Assembly (NCBI RefSeq): GCF_030250645.1
Contig: NZ_JASSVS010000009.1
Location: 123,827-187,826 of the forward strand
Direction of reading: 5' to 3'
DNA from: Marinobacter azerbaijanicus
Lineage (GTDB): Bacteria > Pseudomonadota > Gammaproteobacteria > Pseudomonadales > Oleiphilaceae
Length of the DNA: 64,000 bases
Numbering within the stretch: position 1 is the stretch's first letter; the number at the start of each line of letters is the position of its first letter. Below the pieces are notes generated by a model. The model ran no database searches. It had not been told where the DNA came from and was given only the letters and a program-made list of their open reading frames with translations. Shown here piece after piece: positions 28,033 to 36,329 of this stretch. Made by a program: the position numbers and the translations under genes.

Positions 28033-28401
28033 TTATGCGGCGGCCGATTCTTTGTTGACCGTCGGGACTTCAACCCGGACGTTGTTGCCATCGAGCAGGA
28101 CCGGGTAGGTTTTAACGGTTACCTCCTCATCTTCCAGGCATTGACCGGTCTGCAGGTTGAAATGCTGCTTGTACAGCGGTGAAGCCACCACCGGCTGTCC
28201 TTTCAGATCACCGGTAATACCTCTCGCCAGCACGTTCTTGCCGGTAAACGGATCGGTATGGCTGACAGCAAACAACGCCGGCAACCGATGCGGCAAATAA
28301 AACACCGCCACCGGCCCATCCTCGGTCCAGACCGCCACACCGGATTCCGGCACAAGGTCATCAACGGTGCAAACAACATCCCAGGAAATGCGTGCTCTCA
28401 T
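28033..28401 (-). CDS. nirD: Nitrite reductase (NADH) small subunit
   Basis: 122 residues of the Rieske-like NirD fold, which in NirD has lost the iron-sulfur ligands. Partner of NirB in assimilatory nitrite reduction to ammonium. Features: ISWDVVCTVDDLVPESGVAVW, LFAVSHTDPFTGKNVLARGITGDLKGQPVVASPLYKQHFNLQTGQCLEDEEV. ATG 28401 has TTGGAG 8 nt upstream; a TTG 18 nt earlier is less likely. Last gene of the nasC-nirB-nirD unit, separated from nirB by family A copy 4. Confidence 0.93.
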   Translation of the reverse strand: MRARISWDVVCTVDDLVPESGVAVWTEDGPVAVFYLPHRLPALFAVSHTDPFTGKNVLARGITGDLKGQPVVASPLYKQHFNLQTGQCLEDEEVTVKTYPVLLDGNNVRVEVPTVNKESAAA

Positions 28402-28520
28402 AACGTTCTCCAATTTCAATGTGGTTTATTCAAAGTGTTGATTTGGGCTCTGCAGCGTCTATAACCAGCGAAAACCCGCTACTGGATAGGTATTCAAACA
28501 GCGAAAACTGGTGACCCGAT

Positions 28521-28614
28521 GAGCGTGGGGGTGCGAAATTTTTTCCGCCAGGAAAAGATGTCTGAGCGAAGCGAGTTCTTTTCCCAAGGAAAAATATTTC
28601 GCACCCCCGCGCTC
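28521..28614. repeat. Family A hairpin element, copy 4
   Basis: Outer arms 28521-28546 and 28588-28614 pair over about 26 bp with one G-T pair and one bulged base. Inner stem GGAAAAG/CTTTTCC, loop ATGTCTGAGCGAAGCGAGTT (one change against copy 2). Lies 20 nt after the nirB stop, inside the nirB-nirD intergenic gap. Confidence 0.85.
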
Positions 28615-28633
28615 CGCCCCCAAACCACCAGTC

Positions 28634-31147
28634 CTAAGCAGGCTCCCCCTCAACCAAAGGCCGCCTCTGATCCCGCTCAGTAGTCCATTGTTGAACCGGA
28701 TCTTTCTTGGACGGCGCATTAACAAACTCCCGAAACCGCTTCCGTTTCTCAGGATCCTCAACGGCTGTTTTCCACTCGCACTGATAGGTACCAACCAGAT
28801 CCGCCATGTGCTGTTCCAGCTCGTCACAGATGCCCAGGCTGTCCTCCAGAACCACCTGTTTCAGATAGTCCAGACCCCCTTCCAGGTTCTCCATCCACAC
28901 ACTGGTACGCTGCAGGCGGTCAGCGGTGCGCACGTAGAACATCACTACCCGGTCAATGGTGCGTATCAGCTCCTCATCAGACAGATCGGTGGCGAACAGG
29001 TCTCCGTGACGCGGGCGCATGCCGCCGTTGCCGCAGACGTAGAGGTTCCAGCCGTTTTCGGTGGCAATCACGCCGAAGTCCTTGCTCTGGGCTTCCGCGC
29101 ATTCACGGGTGCAGCCGGACACGGCCATCTTCACCTTGTGTGGCGCACGCAGGCCCTTGTAGCGATTCTCCAGGGTGATCGCCATGCCCACGCTGTCCTG
29201 CACGCCGTAGCGGCACCAGGTGTTGCCGACGCAGGATTTTACCGTGCGCAGGGACTTGCCGTAGGCGTGGCCGGTTTCGAAACCGGCGGCGATGAGTTTC
29301 TCCCAGATGTCCGGCAGTTCGCTCAGGGTGGCGCCGAACAGGTCCACACGCTGGCCGCCGGTGATCTTGGTGTAGAGGTTGTATTCCTTGGCCACCTCGC
29401 CCAGCACGATCAGCTTGTCCGGGGTGATTTCACCACCGGGAATGCGAGGCACAATGGAATAGGTGCCGTTTTTCTGCATGTTGGCCATGAAGGTGTCGTT
29501 GGTGTCCTGCAGGGGCACATGGTCGGTGGCCAGGATGTGCTCGTTCCAGCAGGTGGCAAGGATGGAAGCCACCGCCGGCTTGCAGATGTCGCAGCCGTGG
29601 CCCTTGCCGTGCTCGCGGATCAGCGTGCGGAAGGTGCGGATGCCGTTGACCTTGACGATGTTGAAAAGGTCCTGGCGGCTGTACGGAAAGTGTTCGCAGA
29701 TGTCCTTGCTGACCTCCACGCCGCGTTTTTCCAGCTCGCTGTCCACCACGTTCTTCAGCAAGGCGGCGCAACCGCCGCAGCCGGTACTGGCCTTGGTCTC
29801 GGCCTTGACCGAACCCAGGTCGCTGCAGCCGGCATCAATCACGCCGCAGATATCGCCCTTGGACACGTTGTGGCAGGAGCAGATGGAGGCGGTTTCCGGC
29901 AGGGCGTCGGGGCCCAGGGCCGGGGCGCCGCCCTGGCTTTCCGGCAGGATCAGGGTCTCCGGCTGCTCGGGCAGTTCAATGCCGTTGAGGGCGTATTGCA
30001 ACAGGGTGTCGTAGTGGCTGTTGTCGCCCACCAGGATGGCGCCCAGCAGCGTCTTGCCGTCTTCACTGATCACCATGCGGCGGTAGTGGCCGGCCTGTTC
30101 GTCATTGAAACGGATGTTGCGGGCGCCCGGTGTTGTGGCATGGGCGTCGCCAATGGAACCTACATCCACCCCCAGCAGCTTGAGTTTGGTGCTCATGTCG
30201 GCGCCGGTGAAGGCCGCTTCCTGGTCGCCATTGAGCACGGAGGCCAGGGTGCGGGCCATGGTGTAACCGGGGGCCACCAGTCCGAAAATTTTCTCGCTCC
30301 ACAGGGCACACTCGCCGATGGCGTGGATGTGTGGGTCCGAGGTGGTGCACTGGTCGTTAATGACAATACCGCCGCGCTCGCCAATGGCCAGGTCGCAGGA
30401 GCGGGCCAGGGCATCCTGGGGGCGGATGCCGGCGGAGAAAACGATCAGATCGGTTTCCAGGTGAGAGTCGTCACTGAAGTTCATCCGCAGGCGGGCGTCC
30501 TCACCCTCAACGATCTCGGTGGTGGCCTTTTCGGTGTGCACCTGCACGCCCAGTTCCTCGATCTTATGCTTGAGCAGGGCGCCGCCGTCGGTATCCAGCT
30601 GCACTGGCATCAGCCGGGGTGCAAATTCCACCACGTGGGCTTCCAGGCCCAGGCTCTTGAGGGCGTTGGCCGCTTCCAGGCCCAGCAGGCCGCCACCGAC
30701 CACCACACCGGTTTTGACGCCGTCGGCGCTGGCACGGATGCTGTCCAGGTCTTCCAGGGTACGGTAAACGAGACAGTTGGGATGTTCATTGCCCTTGATG
30801 GGCGGCACAAATGGGTAGGAGCCGGTGGCCAGCACCAGTTCGTCATAGCCGTAGTCGCCCATGGGTGTGGTGATGGTCTGTTTGTCGCGGTCGATGCCGG
30901 TGACCTGTTCGCCCAGGCACAGGTCGATGTGGTTTTCCGCGTACCAGTCGGCAGTACCCATGGCCAGGTCGGCGTGGGTGGAGCCGCTGAAATACTCGGA
31001 CAGGTGAACCCGGTCGTAAGCCAGCAGCTTCTCCTCTCCAAATACCTTGATCTCGAAGTCCGCCGCAGCGGGCGTTGCCGCCAGCTGCTCCAGGAAATGA
31101 TGGCCGACCATGCCGTTGCCGATTACGATCAGGGTTTTCTTGCTCAT
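28634..31147 (-). CDS. nirB: Nitrite reductase (NADH) large subunit
   Basis: 837 residues. Order: FAD/NAD(P)H oxidoreductase part (LIVIGNGMVGHHFLEQL at the start, VVVGGGLLGLEAANAL for NADH), BFD-like [2Fe-2S] domain with CSCHNVSKGDICG and TGCGGC (about 425-470), and the siroheme/[4Fe-4S] reductase part with GNTWCRYGVQDSVGMAI, SGCTRECAEAQSKDFGVIAT and NLYVCGNGGMRPRHGDLF. Reduces nitrite to ammonium in the cytoplasm. Follows nasC after 29 nt. Confidence 0.96.
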   Translation of the reverse strand: MSKKTLIVIGNGMVGHHFLEQLAATPAAADFEIKVFGEEKLLAYDRVHLSEYFSGSTHADLAMGTADWYAENHIDLCLGEQVTGIDRDKQTITTPMGDYGYDELVLATGSYPFVPPIKGNEHPNCLVYRTLEDLDSIRASADGVKTGVVVGGGLLGLEAANALKSLGLEAHVVEFAPRLMPVQLDTDGGALLKHKIEELGVQVHTEKATTEIVEGEDARLRMNFSDDSHLETDLIVFSAGIRPQDALARSCDLAIGERGGIVINDQCTTSDPHIHAIGECALWSEKIFGLVAPGYTMARTLASVLNGDQEAAFTGADMSTKLKLLGVDVGSIGDAHATTPGARNIRFNDEQAGHYRRMVISEDGKTLLGAILVGDNSHYDTLLQYALNGIELPEQPETLILPESQGGAPALGPDALPETASICSCHNVSKGDICGVIDAGCSDLGSVKAETKASTGCGGCAALLKNVVDSELEKRGVEVSKDICEHFPYSRQDLFNIVKVNGIRTFRTLIREHGKGHGCDICKPAVASILATCWNEHILATDHVPLQDTNDTFMANMQKNGTYSIVPRIPGGEITPDKLIVLGEVAKEYNLYTKITGGQRVDLFGATLSELPDIWEKLIAAGFETGHAYGKSLRTVKSCVGNTWCRYGVQDSVGMAITLENRYKGLRAPHKVKMAVSGCTRECAEAQSKDFGVIATENGWNLYVCGNGGMRPRHGDLFATDLSDEELIRTIDRVVMFYVRTADRLQRTSVWMENLEGGLDYLKQVVLEDSLGICDELEQHMADLVGTYQCEWKTAVEDPEKRKRFREFVNAPSKKDPVQQWTTERDQRRPLVEGEPA

Positions 31148-31176
31148 GGTAATTCCTCTCTCTGTTCCCGGCCGCT

Positions 31177-32406
31177 TTACGCGGCTTCGCAGTAGTGCTT
31201 GCCAAAGGCCAGATGGGCCCGGTAAGGGCTGATGTCATCGGCCTGTTGAATGCGTTCGCTGTACCAGGGGCCGTCGCTGGTTTCGCCAAATAACACAGCA
31301 CCGGTCAGGCGATGGCCGCGCACCAGTAGCCGGCAGTAGCGATTGGTTTCATAGTCCTGCCAGACCACGGATTCGGTATCCGCGTCCGCTTCGGTCTGGC
31401 CGCAGGAAAAAATGGGAATGCCGCTGATTTTCAGGCGTGTGGCAATAATGGATGGCACAAAGGCTGCTTGGCTGTCCGGTTCACTCAACACCTGTGCCAG
31501 CACGTCAGCCTGTTGATAGCCTGGCTCCACCAGCCCGAAGGTCTGGCTGCCGACCTGGCAGCACTCGCCCAGTGCGTAGATGTGCGGGTCGCTGGTTTGC
31601 AGTTGTGGAGATACCCGGATGGCTCGCGCGTAATCCAGGCCGGCTTCGCGGGCCAGCTCCGTGTTTGGGGTGATACCGGCAGCAATCACCACCAGGTCGG
31701 TGCTGATCAGGGTTTCATCATCCAGTTGCACCGCGCGCACCAGGTTGCGGCCCAGCAGGGCAACGGGGGAGGTATTGGTGCGAACCGACAGCCCGCGCTC
31801 AGTCAGCGACTCTTCCAGTAATGCGCCACTGGCCTGGTCCAGTTGCCGGTTGAGAAGGTGCCCGTTGCGATGCAGCACGGTGACAGCCATCCCGCGGCTG
31901 CGTAAGCCTTCGGCGGCCTCCAGCCCCAGGAATCCGCCACCGATGACCACAGCCCGGCGGTGGCGCTGGCTGATGTTGATAAGCCGGCGGGTATCCTGCA
32001 GGTCCCGGAAGCCCATGACGCCTTCCAGATGCTCACCGTCCAGGCCGAGGCTGGCGGAGCGGGAACCGGTTGCAAGCACCAGGCGGGAATAGGGCTGAAC
32101 CACCCCACCCTCGGTGCTGACGGTCTTCTCTGCGCGGTTGATGGCAACAACCGGATCGCCCTGGTGAACCTCAATGTTGTGCTTCCGGTACCAGTCAGGT
32201 TGTTGCAGTTGCAGGCTGTCTTCACTGGCATCGCCCGCCAGTACGGCCGAAAGCTGGATACGGTTGTAGGCCGGCGTTGCTTCACCGTTAAAAACCACAA
32301 TCCGCTCGAAAGGGCTTTGCGGCTGCTCAACCAGTTTTTCGAGCAGACGCTGGGCCACCATGCCGTGCCCACAGATAACAAGAGTCTGTTCTGTCTCTGC
32401 GTTCAT
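31177..32406 (-). CDS. nasC: FAD/NAD(P)-dependent oxidoreductase, nitrate reductase electron-transfer subunit
   Basis: 409 residues, related to the N-terminal half of NirB: LVICGHGMVAQRLLEKL, YNRIQLSAVLAGD, LVLATGSRSASLGL, VVIGGGFLGLEAAEGLRSRGM and IYALGECCQVGSQTFGLVEPGY. In Klebsiella-type systems such a protein (NasC) passes NADH electrons to NasA. There is no BFD or siroheme part. AGGGG lies 9 nt before ATG 32406; an ATG 9 nt earlier touches the ribosome site. The symbol is by context and resemblance; a NirB-like paralogue with another role is possible. Confidence 0.75.
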   Translation of the reverse strand: MNAETEQTLVICGHGMVAQRLLEKLVEQPQSPFERIVVFNGEATPAYNRIQLSAVLAGDASEDSLQLQQPDWYRKHNIEVHQGDPVVAINRAEKTVSTEGGVVQPYSRLVLATGSRSASLGLDGEHLEGVMGFRDLQDTRRLINISQRHRRAVVIGGGFLGLEAAEGLRSRGMAVTVLHRNGHLLNRQLDQASGALLEESLTERGLSVRTNTSPVALLGRNLVRAVQLDDETLISTDLVVIAAGITPNTELAREAGLDYARAIRVSPQLQTSDPHIYALGECCQVGSQTFGLVEPGYQQADVLAQVLSEPDSQAAFVPSIIATRLKISGIPIFSCGQTEADADTESVVWQDYETNRYCRLLVRGHRLTGAVLFGETSDGPWYSERIQQADDISPYRAHLAFGKHYCEAA

Positions 32407-32433
32407 AATCGTCATCCCCTGTTCTGCCCGAAC

Positions 32434-32480
32434 AAAAAAAGCCGGAGCATCTCACCCCCGAAGGGGGTCGATGGTCCGGC
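32434..32480 (-). terminator. Leader terminator of nasC-nirB-nirD
   Basis: On the minus strand GCCGGA (32475-32480) pairs with TCCGGC (32440-32445 region), with an inner ACCCCC-TTCG-GGGGGT hairpin, followed by seven Ts. It lies just before the nasC start, so transcription must pass it. Confidence 0.85.
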
Positions 32481-32528
32481 ACCAATGCCAACAACAATGA
32501 TCTGATGGTCCGGCCGATCCGTGGCCGG
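32476..32528 (-). promoter_or_regulatory. ANTAR-type two-hairpin RNA site before nasC
   Basis: Hairpin P1: CCGGCC/GGCCGG (32510-32515 with 32523-32528) with loop ACGGATC. Hairpin P2: TTGGC/GCCGG (32476-32480 with 32487-32491) with the six-base loop ATTGGT, A at 1 and G at 4. P2 uses the 5' arm of the terminator, so the two exclude each other, the known layout for ANTAR antiterminators. Confidence 0.78.
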
Positions 32529-32552
32529 GACGTTCTTCCCTATATTTGTAGT

Positions 32553-32569
32553 AGCGAAGGCCGTGCCAA
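32553..32569 (-). promoter_or_regulatory. Sigma54 promoter of nasC-nirB-nirD
   Basis: Minus strand reads TTGGCACGGCCTTCGCT: perfect -24 box TGGCACG, and TCGC at -12 with the conserved GC and correct spacing. Start of transcription would be near 32541, right before the ANTAR leader. Implies NtrC control. Confidence 0.8.
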
Positions 32570-32705
32570 CATAATAATTCTATTATTTACAGCTAGTTAT
32601 GCTTAAAGCCTTTGAGGCTGGCACGGAATTCATGCGCTTTGACAGGGCGAGTGCACCGGATGAGTGCTTTGAACCGGCGCGAGAGCCCGCCATGCCCCAA
32701 TGAGC

Positions 32706-33611
32706 TCAGGCGATGCGGCGAACCGGGCTTTCCTCGCTTTTGTTAACCACCTCAGGCGAGTTGTCCTCCTGAACGGGAACTTCGGCGTCGGCAGTCTGCT
32801 TCTCTTGCTCATTCTCCTCTTTGCCGGGGAAACGCTGCTTCTCGTAAAGGAAAGACAGCACCGCCTGGCGGTAACGCACGTACTCGGGGTGATCAGCCAG
32901 GGTTACCCGGTTGCGGGGCCGTGGCAGATCGATATGCAGTTCCTCGCCAATGGTGGCGGCAGGGCCATTGGTCATCATCACAATCCGGTCCGACAGCAGC
33001 ACCGCCTCGTCCACATCGTGGGTGATCATGATCACCGTGCTGTTCAGGTCCTGCTGGATCTTCATCAGCGAATCCTGAAGATGGGCCCGGGTCAACGCAT
33101 CCAACGCCCCGAAGGGTTCGTCCATCAACAGCACACTGGGCTTCATCGCCAGTGCCCGTGCAATGCCCACCCGCTGCGCCATGCCTCCGGATATCTCGCC
33201 GAGGCGTTTATCCAGGGCGTGGTCCATGTTCACGAGCTTCAGATTGTGCAGAATCCACTCGCGGCGCTCCTTTTTACTCATGGACTTTTTGAACACCTGT
33301 TGAACTGCCAACTCCACGTTTTCATACACCGTCAGCCAGGGCATCAGAGAATGATTCTGGAATACCACCGCCCTTTCAGGTCCTGGAGTGTTTACTTCAT
33401 GTCCGTCCAGAACACAGCCTCCACGAGTAGCCTGAAGCAGGCCGGCGACGATATTGAGTACGGTGGATTTACCGCAACCTGAATGACCGATTAGCGATAG
33501 AAACTCGCCCTTACGAATTTTAAGATCGACATTTTCCAATGCCACAAATGGCCCATCTTTGGTATCAAAGGCCATCTGTACATTGGTCAATTCAAGATGC
33601 GACTTGCTCAT
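32706..33611 (-). CDS. nrtD: Nitrate ABC transporter ATP-binding protein
   Basis: 301 residues. Walker A GHSGCGKST at 42-50, signature ISGGMAQRVGIARAL, Walker B VLLMDEPFGALD, switch His in MITHDVDEAV. Closest type is NrtD/NasD/SsuB/TauB. A C-terminal extension of about 45 residues is rich in Glu, Lys and Gln and probably disordered. It follows nrtB after a family B hairpin element and has AGAGGAGAGAAC before the ATG. Confidence 0.92.
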   Translation of the reverse strand: MSKSHLELTNVQMAFDTKDGPFVALENVDLKIRKGEFLSLIGHSGCGKSTVLNIVAGLLQATRGGCVLDGHEVNTPGPERAVVFQNHSLMPWLTVYENVELAVQQVFKKSMSKKERREWILHNLKLVNMDHALDKRLGEISGGMAQRVGIARALAMKPSVLLMDEPFGALDALTRAHLQDSLMKIQQDLNSTVIMITHDVDEAVLLSDRIVMMTNGPAATIGEELHIDLPRPRNRVTLADHPEYVRYRQAVLSFLYEKQRFPGKEENEQEKQTADAEVPVQEDNSPEVVNKSEESPVRRIA

Positions 33612-33638
33612 GTTCTCTCTCCTCTAGGTTCTGAGTAC

Positions 33639-33744
33639 GAGCTGGCAGGGAGGGTGGTCCGGGGCACGCTGTAAATACGTCCCTGTACGCTCGACAAAAA
33701 CATCCCTGTTTTTGACGTCCCCGGACCACCCTCCCTGCCAGCTC
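33639..33744. repeat. Family B hairpin element, copy 1
   Basis: Perfect 26-bp outer stem (33639-33664 with 33719-33744). The 54-nt interior has a small hairpin CAAAAACA-TCCC-TGTTTTTG and the conserved segment CTGTAAATACGTCCCTGTA followed by GCTCG. Sits 12 nt after the nrtB stop and 27 nt before the nrtD start. Confidence 0.85.
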
Positions 33745-33755
33745 TATGCCGAGTT

Positions 33756-34751
33756 CTATTCGTTCCACGCTACTTTTTTCTGTATCACCAGCATGATTCG
33801 ATCTAGCAGAAATCCTATAAACCCGATCGCTAATACAGCCACCATGATTCGACTCAGGGATTCACTGCTGCCGTTCTGGAATTCGTCCCAGACGAATTTG
33901 CCGAGGCCGGGGCTCTGGGCGAGCATTTCGGCGGCAATCAGCACCATCCAGGCGATGCCCAGTGACACTCTTAGACCGGTAAAGATCATAGGAACGGATG
34001 ACGGCAGCACGACTTTGCGAACGTGGGTCCAGAACGACAGGCGAAGGACCTTGGAAACATTCAGCAAGTCTGGATTTACTGCTGAGACACCCACACTTGT
34101 GTTGATCAACGTGGGCCAGAGGCTGCATAAAGTAACGGTGATCATCGAGGTCAGGAACGACTTCTCGAACATCGGGTCGTCACTGACGTAGGTGGCAGAG
34201 ACCACCATGGTTACCAGCGGTAGCCAGGCCAGCGGGGATACCGGCTTGAAGATCTGGATCAAGGGATTCACCGCTGCCGAAAAATGGCGGTTCAGGCCGA
34301 TAATGATGCCCAGAGGCACGGCGATAATGGTGGCCAGTACGAAACCCGCCAGCACGGTGCCGAGGCTGGTGAAGATCTGGTCAATAAACGTGGGCGCACC
34401 GGGGTAGTCGCGGATCTTTACTTCCGCGTCCGGGTTCTCGGCCAGGATGCGCTCATTGCGTTGTTCCTGCATGGTCACGAACTGAGCCGCCCGGTCCCGC
34501 TGGTTGCTGTGCTCCTGCCAGAGCTGGCCGGTCTGCTCCAGCACCTGGGCCGGGCCCGGGAAGGCGCCCAGGGAGGTCTGTACCTGCGGGGCGGCCAGGT
34601 GCCAGAAGCCCAGGAACAGGGCAATGCCAATGGTGGGCAGCAGCAGCTGGCGTCCGGTTTCGGCCAGGCTGCGTCCGGACAGTTTTTCAGTCAGTGCACG
34701 GAGCCATCGTTGGCCTTGTGATAACGAGTCGGTGTGGCTGAGCGTTGTCAT
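33756..34751 (-). CDS. nrtB: Nitrate ABC transporter permease
   Basis: 331 residues with about six membrane helices. The family EAA-type loop is MVLIAAEMLAQSPGLGKFVWDEFQNGS; FKPVSPLAWLPLVTMVVS is also typical of NrtB/TauC-type permeases. A hydrophilic insert of about 60 residues (roughly 65-120) after the first helix projects to the periplasm, as in other NrtB proteins. ATG 34751 has AGGAGA 6 nt upstream. Lies between nrtA and nrtD. Confidence 0.93.
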   Translation of the reverse strand: MTTLSHTDSLSQGQRWLRALTEKLSGRSLAETGRQLLLPTIGIALFLGFWHLAAPQVQTSLGAFPGPAQVLEQTGQLWQEHSNQRDRAAQFVTMQEQRNERILAENPDAEVKIRDYPGAPTFIDQIFTSLGTVLAGFVLATIIAVPLGIIIGLNRHFSAAVNPLIQIFKPVSPLAWLPLVTMVVSATYVSDDPMFEKSFLTSMITVTLCSLWPTLINTSVGVSAVNPDLLNVSKVLRLSFWTHVRKVVLPSSVPMIFTGLRVSLGIAWMVLIAAEMLAQSPGLGKFVWDEFQNGSSESLSRIMVAVLAIGFIGFLLDRIMLVIQKKVAWNE

Positions 34752-34775
34752 GTGATGTCTCCTGACACTCAATGC

Positions 34776-36125
34776 TTAGGGGGTTTGCGAGCCTTTCAGG
34801 CCAATCTCGAAACTGTCGATGTAGGCGTTGGGCGCTCTGGGAGTGAAGGCCACACCGTCGATCAGCTCGCCCTGGTGAGGGCGGGTGAAGTTCTCTGCAT
34901 CCAGGTCCGGGAAGTCCTCTGCACTAAGGGTGCCATCTTCGATCAGCGACCGGGCGGCTTCCTTGTAGATGTCGGCGCGGTAGACTTTGGCTGCTGTTTT
35001 CATATACCAGTCGTCGGATTTCGGCTCCGGGATCTGGCCCCAGCGGCGCATCTGGCTCAGGTACCAGATGGCGTCGGAGGGGTAGGGATAGGTGGCGTAG
35101 TAGCGGAAAAAGACATTGAAGTCGGGCACCTCACGAACATCCCCTTTCTCGTATTCGAAGGTGCCGGTCATGGAATTGGCAATCACTTCTTCGTCGGCGC
35201 CCACGTAGCTTGAGCGTGACAGGATCTTCACCGCCTCCTGGCGATTGGCGTTGTCGTTTTCGTCCAGCCAGTGCGCCGCGCGAATCAGCGCGCGCAGCAG
35301 TCTCAGGTGGGTGTTGGGGTACTTGTCGGCCCAGGCTTCTGTCACCCCGAACACCTTCTCGGGGTTATTGGGCCAGATTTCGTAATCGGTAATCACCGGC
35401 ACGCCAATGCCCTTGAAAACGGCTTGCTGGTTCCAGGGCTCGCCCACGCAGTAGCCCTGGATGGTGCCGGCTTCCATGGTGGCCGGCATTTGTGGTGGAG
35501 GTGTGACAGACAGGTGAACATCGGCGTCGATCGTGCCGCTGGTATCTCCCCGTTGTGGGGCGTAGAGGCCCGGGTTCAGGCCACCCGCCGCCAGCCAGTA
35601 GCGCAATTCGTAGTTGTGGGTGGAGACCGGGAACACCATACCCATGCGAAAGCGTTCGCCTTCATCACGGTACTGCTCGATCACGGGTTTCAGGGCAGCG
35701 GCACTGATTGGGTGGGCCGGCTTGCCGTCCTCGTTCCTGTTGATGTGTGGGCTCATCTGTTCCCAGACATCGTTGGAAACGGTAATGCCATTGCCGTTCA
35801 AGTCCATGCTGAATGCTGTGATGATATCTGCCTGGGTGCCGTAGCCGATGGTGGCACCCAGTGGCTGTCCGGCCAGCATGTGGGCACCATCCAGGGTGCC
35901 AGTCACAACGCCGTCCAGAAGTACTTTCCAGTTGGCCTGGGCTTCCAGCTCCACAAACAGGCCTTCGTCCATGAAGAAGCCCTGTTCCCACGCGATAGCC
36001 AGTGGGGCCATATCCGTAAGTTTGATGAAGCCGAGCTTCAGGTCCGGCTTTTCTGCCGGGCCGATCCCGGCCTGTGCTGTGCCTGCCAGTATTAGTAGCG
36101 TGGCTGCGAGTGTTTTCAGTTTCAT
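34776..36125 (-). CDS. nrtA: Nitrate-binding protein of the NrtABD transporter
   Basis: 449 residues with a signal peptide (about 1-19, LAATLLILAGTAQA). NrtA/CmpA fold: LKLGFIKLTDMAPLAIAWEQGFF, GVVTGTLDGAHMLAGQPLGATIG, GNGITVSND, YCVGEPWNQQAV, GVTEAWADKYPNTHLRLLRALI. No Tat motif is seen. First structural gene after its own sigma54 site and ANTAR leader. Confidence 0.94.
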   Translation of the reverse strand: MKLKTLAATLLILAGTAQAGIGPAEKPDLKLGFIKLTDMAPLAIAWEQGFFMDEGLFVELEAQANWKVLLDGVVTGTLDGAHMLAGQPLGATIGYGTQADIITAFSMDLNGNGITVSNDVWEQMSPHINRNEDGKPAHPISAAALKPVIEQYRDEGERFRMGMVFPVSTHNYELRYWLAAGGLNPGLYAPQRGDTSGTIDADVHLSVTPPPQMPATMEAGTIQGYCVGEPWNQQAVFKGIGVPVITDYEIWPNNPEKVFGVTEAWADKYPNTHLRLLRALIRAAHWLDENDNANRQEAVKILSRSSYVGADEEVIANSMTGTFEYEKGDVREVPDFNVFFRYYATYPYPSDAIWYLSQMRRWGQIPEPKSDDWYMKTAAKVYRADIYKEAARSLIEDGTLSAEDFPDLDAENFTRPHQGELIDGVAFTPRAPNAYIDSFEIGLKGSQTP

Positions 36126-36152
36126 GGTGCTCTCCCGGAGTATGTTTCAGAC

Positions 36153-36188
36153 AAAAAAAAGCCTGCCCCCCGTTTCCGGGACGCAGGC
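36153..36188 (-). terminator. Leader terminator before nrtA
   Basis: Minus strand GCCTGC (36183-36188) pairs with GCAGGC (36161-36166), inner CCCG-GAAA-CGGGG, then eight Ts. Located 28 nt before the nrtA start codon. Confidence 0.87.
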
Positions 36189-36199
36189 CTCAATGCCTG
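36184..36199 (-). promoter_or_regulatory. ANTAR-type hexaloop hairpin before nrtA
   Basis: CAGGC-ATTGAG-GCCTG on the minus strand: five-base perfect stem, six-base loop with A at 1 and G at 4. Its 3' arm is the 5' arm of the leader terminator, so the two folds exclude each other. An upstream hairpin CACTGT/ACAGTG exists but has an 11-nt loop. Confidence 0.8.
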
Positions 36200-36267
36200 A
36201 TGTTCTGTCAGTTTTCATCACTGTCATTTGCCGGAACAGTGAATGCAGGATCGTCTGGTGTCTATTA

Positions 36268-36284
36268 AGCAGACGGCATGCCAG
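36268..36284 (-). promoter_or_regulatory. Sigma54 promoter of nrtABD
   Basis: Minus strand CTGGCATGCCGTCTGCT: -24 TGGCATG and -12 CTGC with right spacing for TGGCACG-N4-TTGC. Confidence 0.72.
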
Positions 36285-36329
36285 TTCTGTATGTGTTTGA
36301 AATTAAATGATCATTAAGAGTTATTGGTG

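Noticed and set aside
28688..31195. An 835-codon open frame on the plus strand opposite nirB
   Set aside because: It mirrors nirB codon by codon, is rich in His, Gln and Gly runs without any recognisable domain, and such antisense frames are common at this base composition. nirB itself is clearly real.
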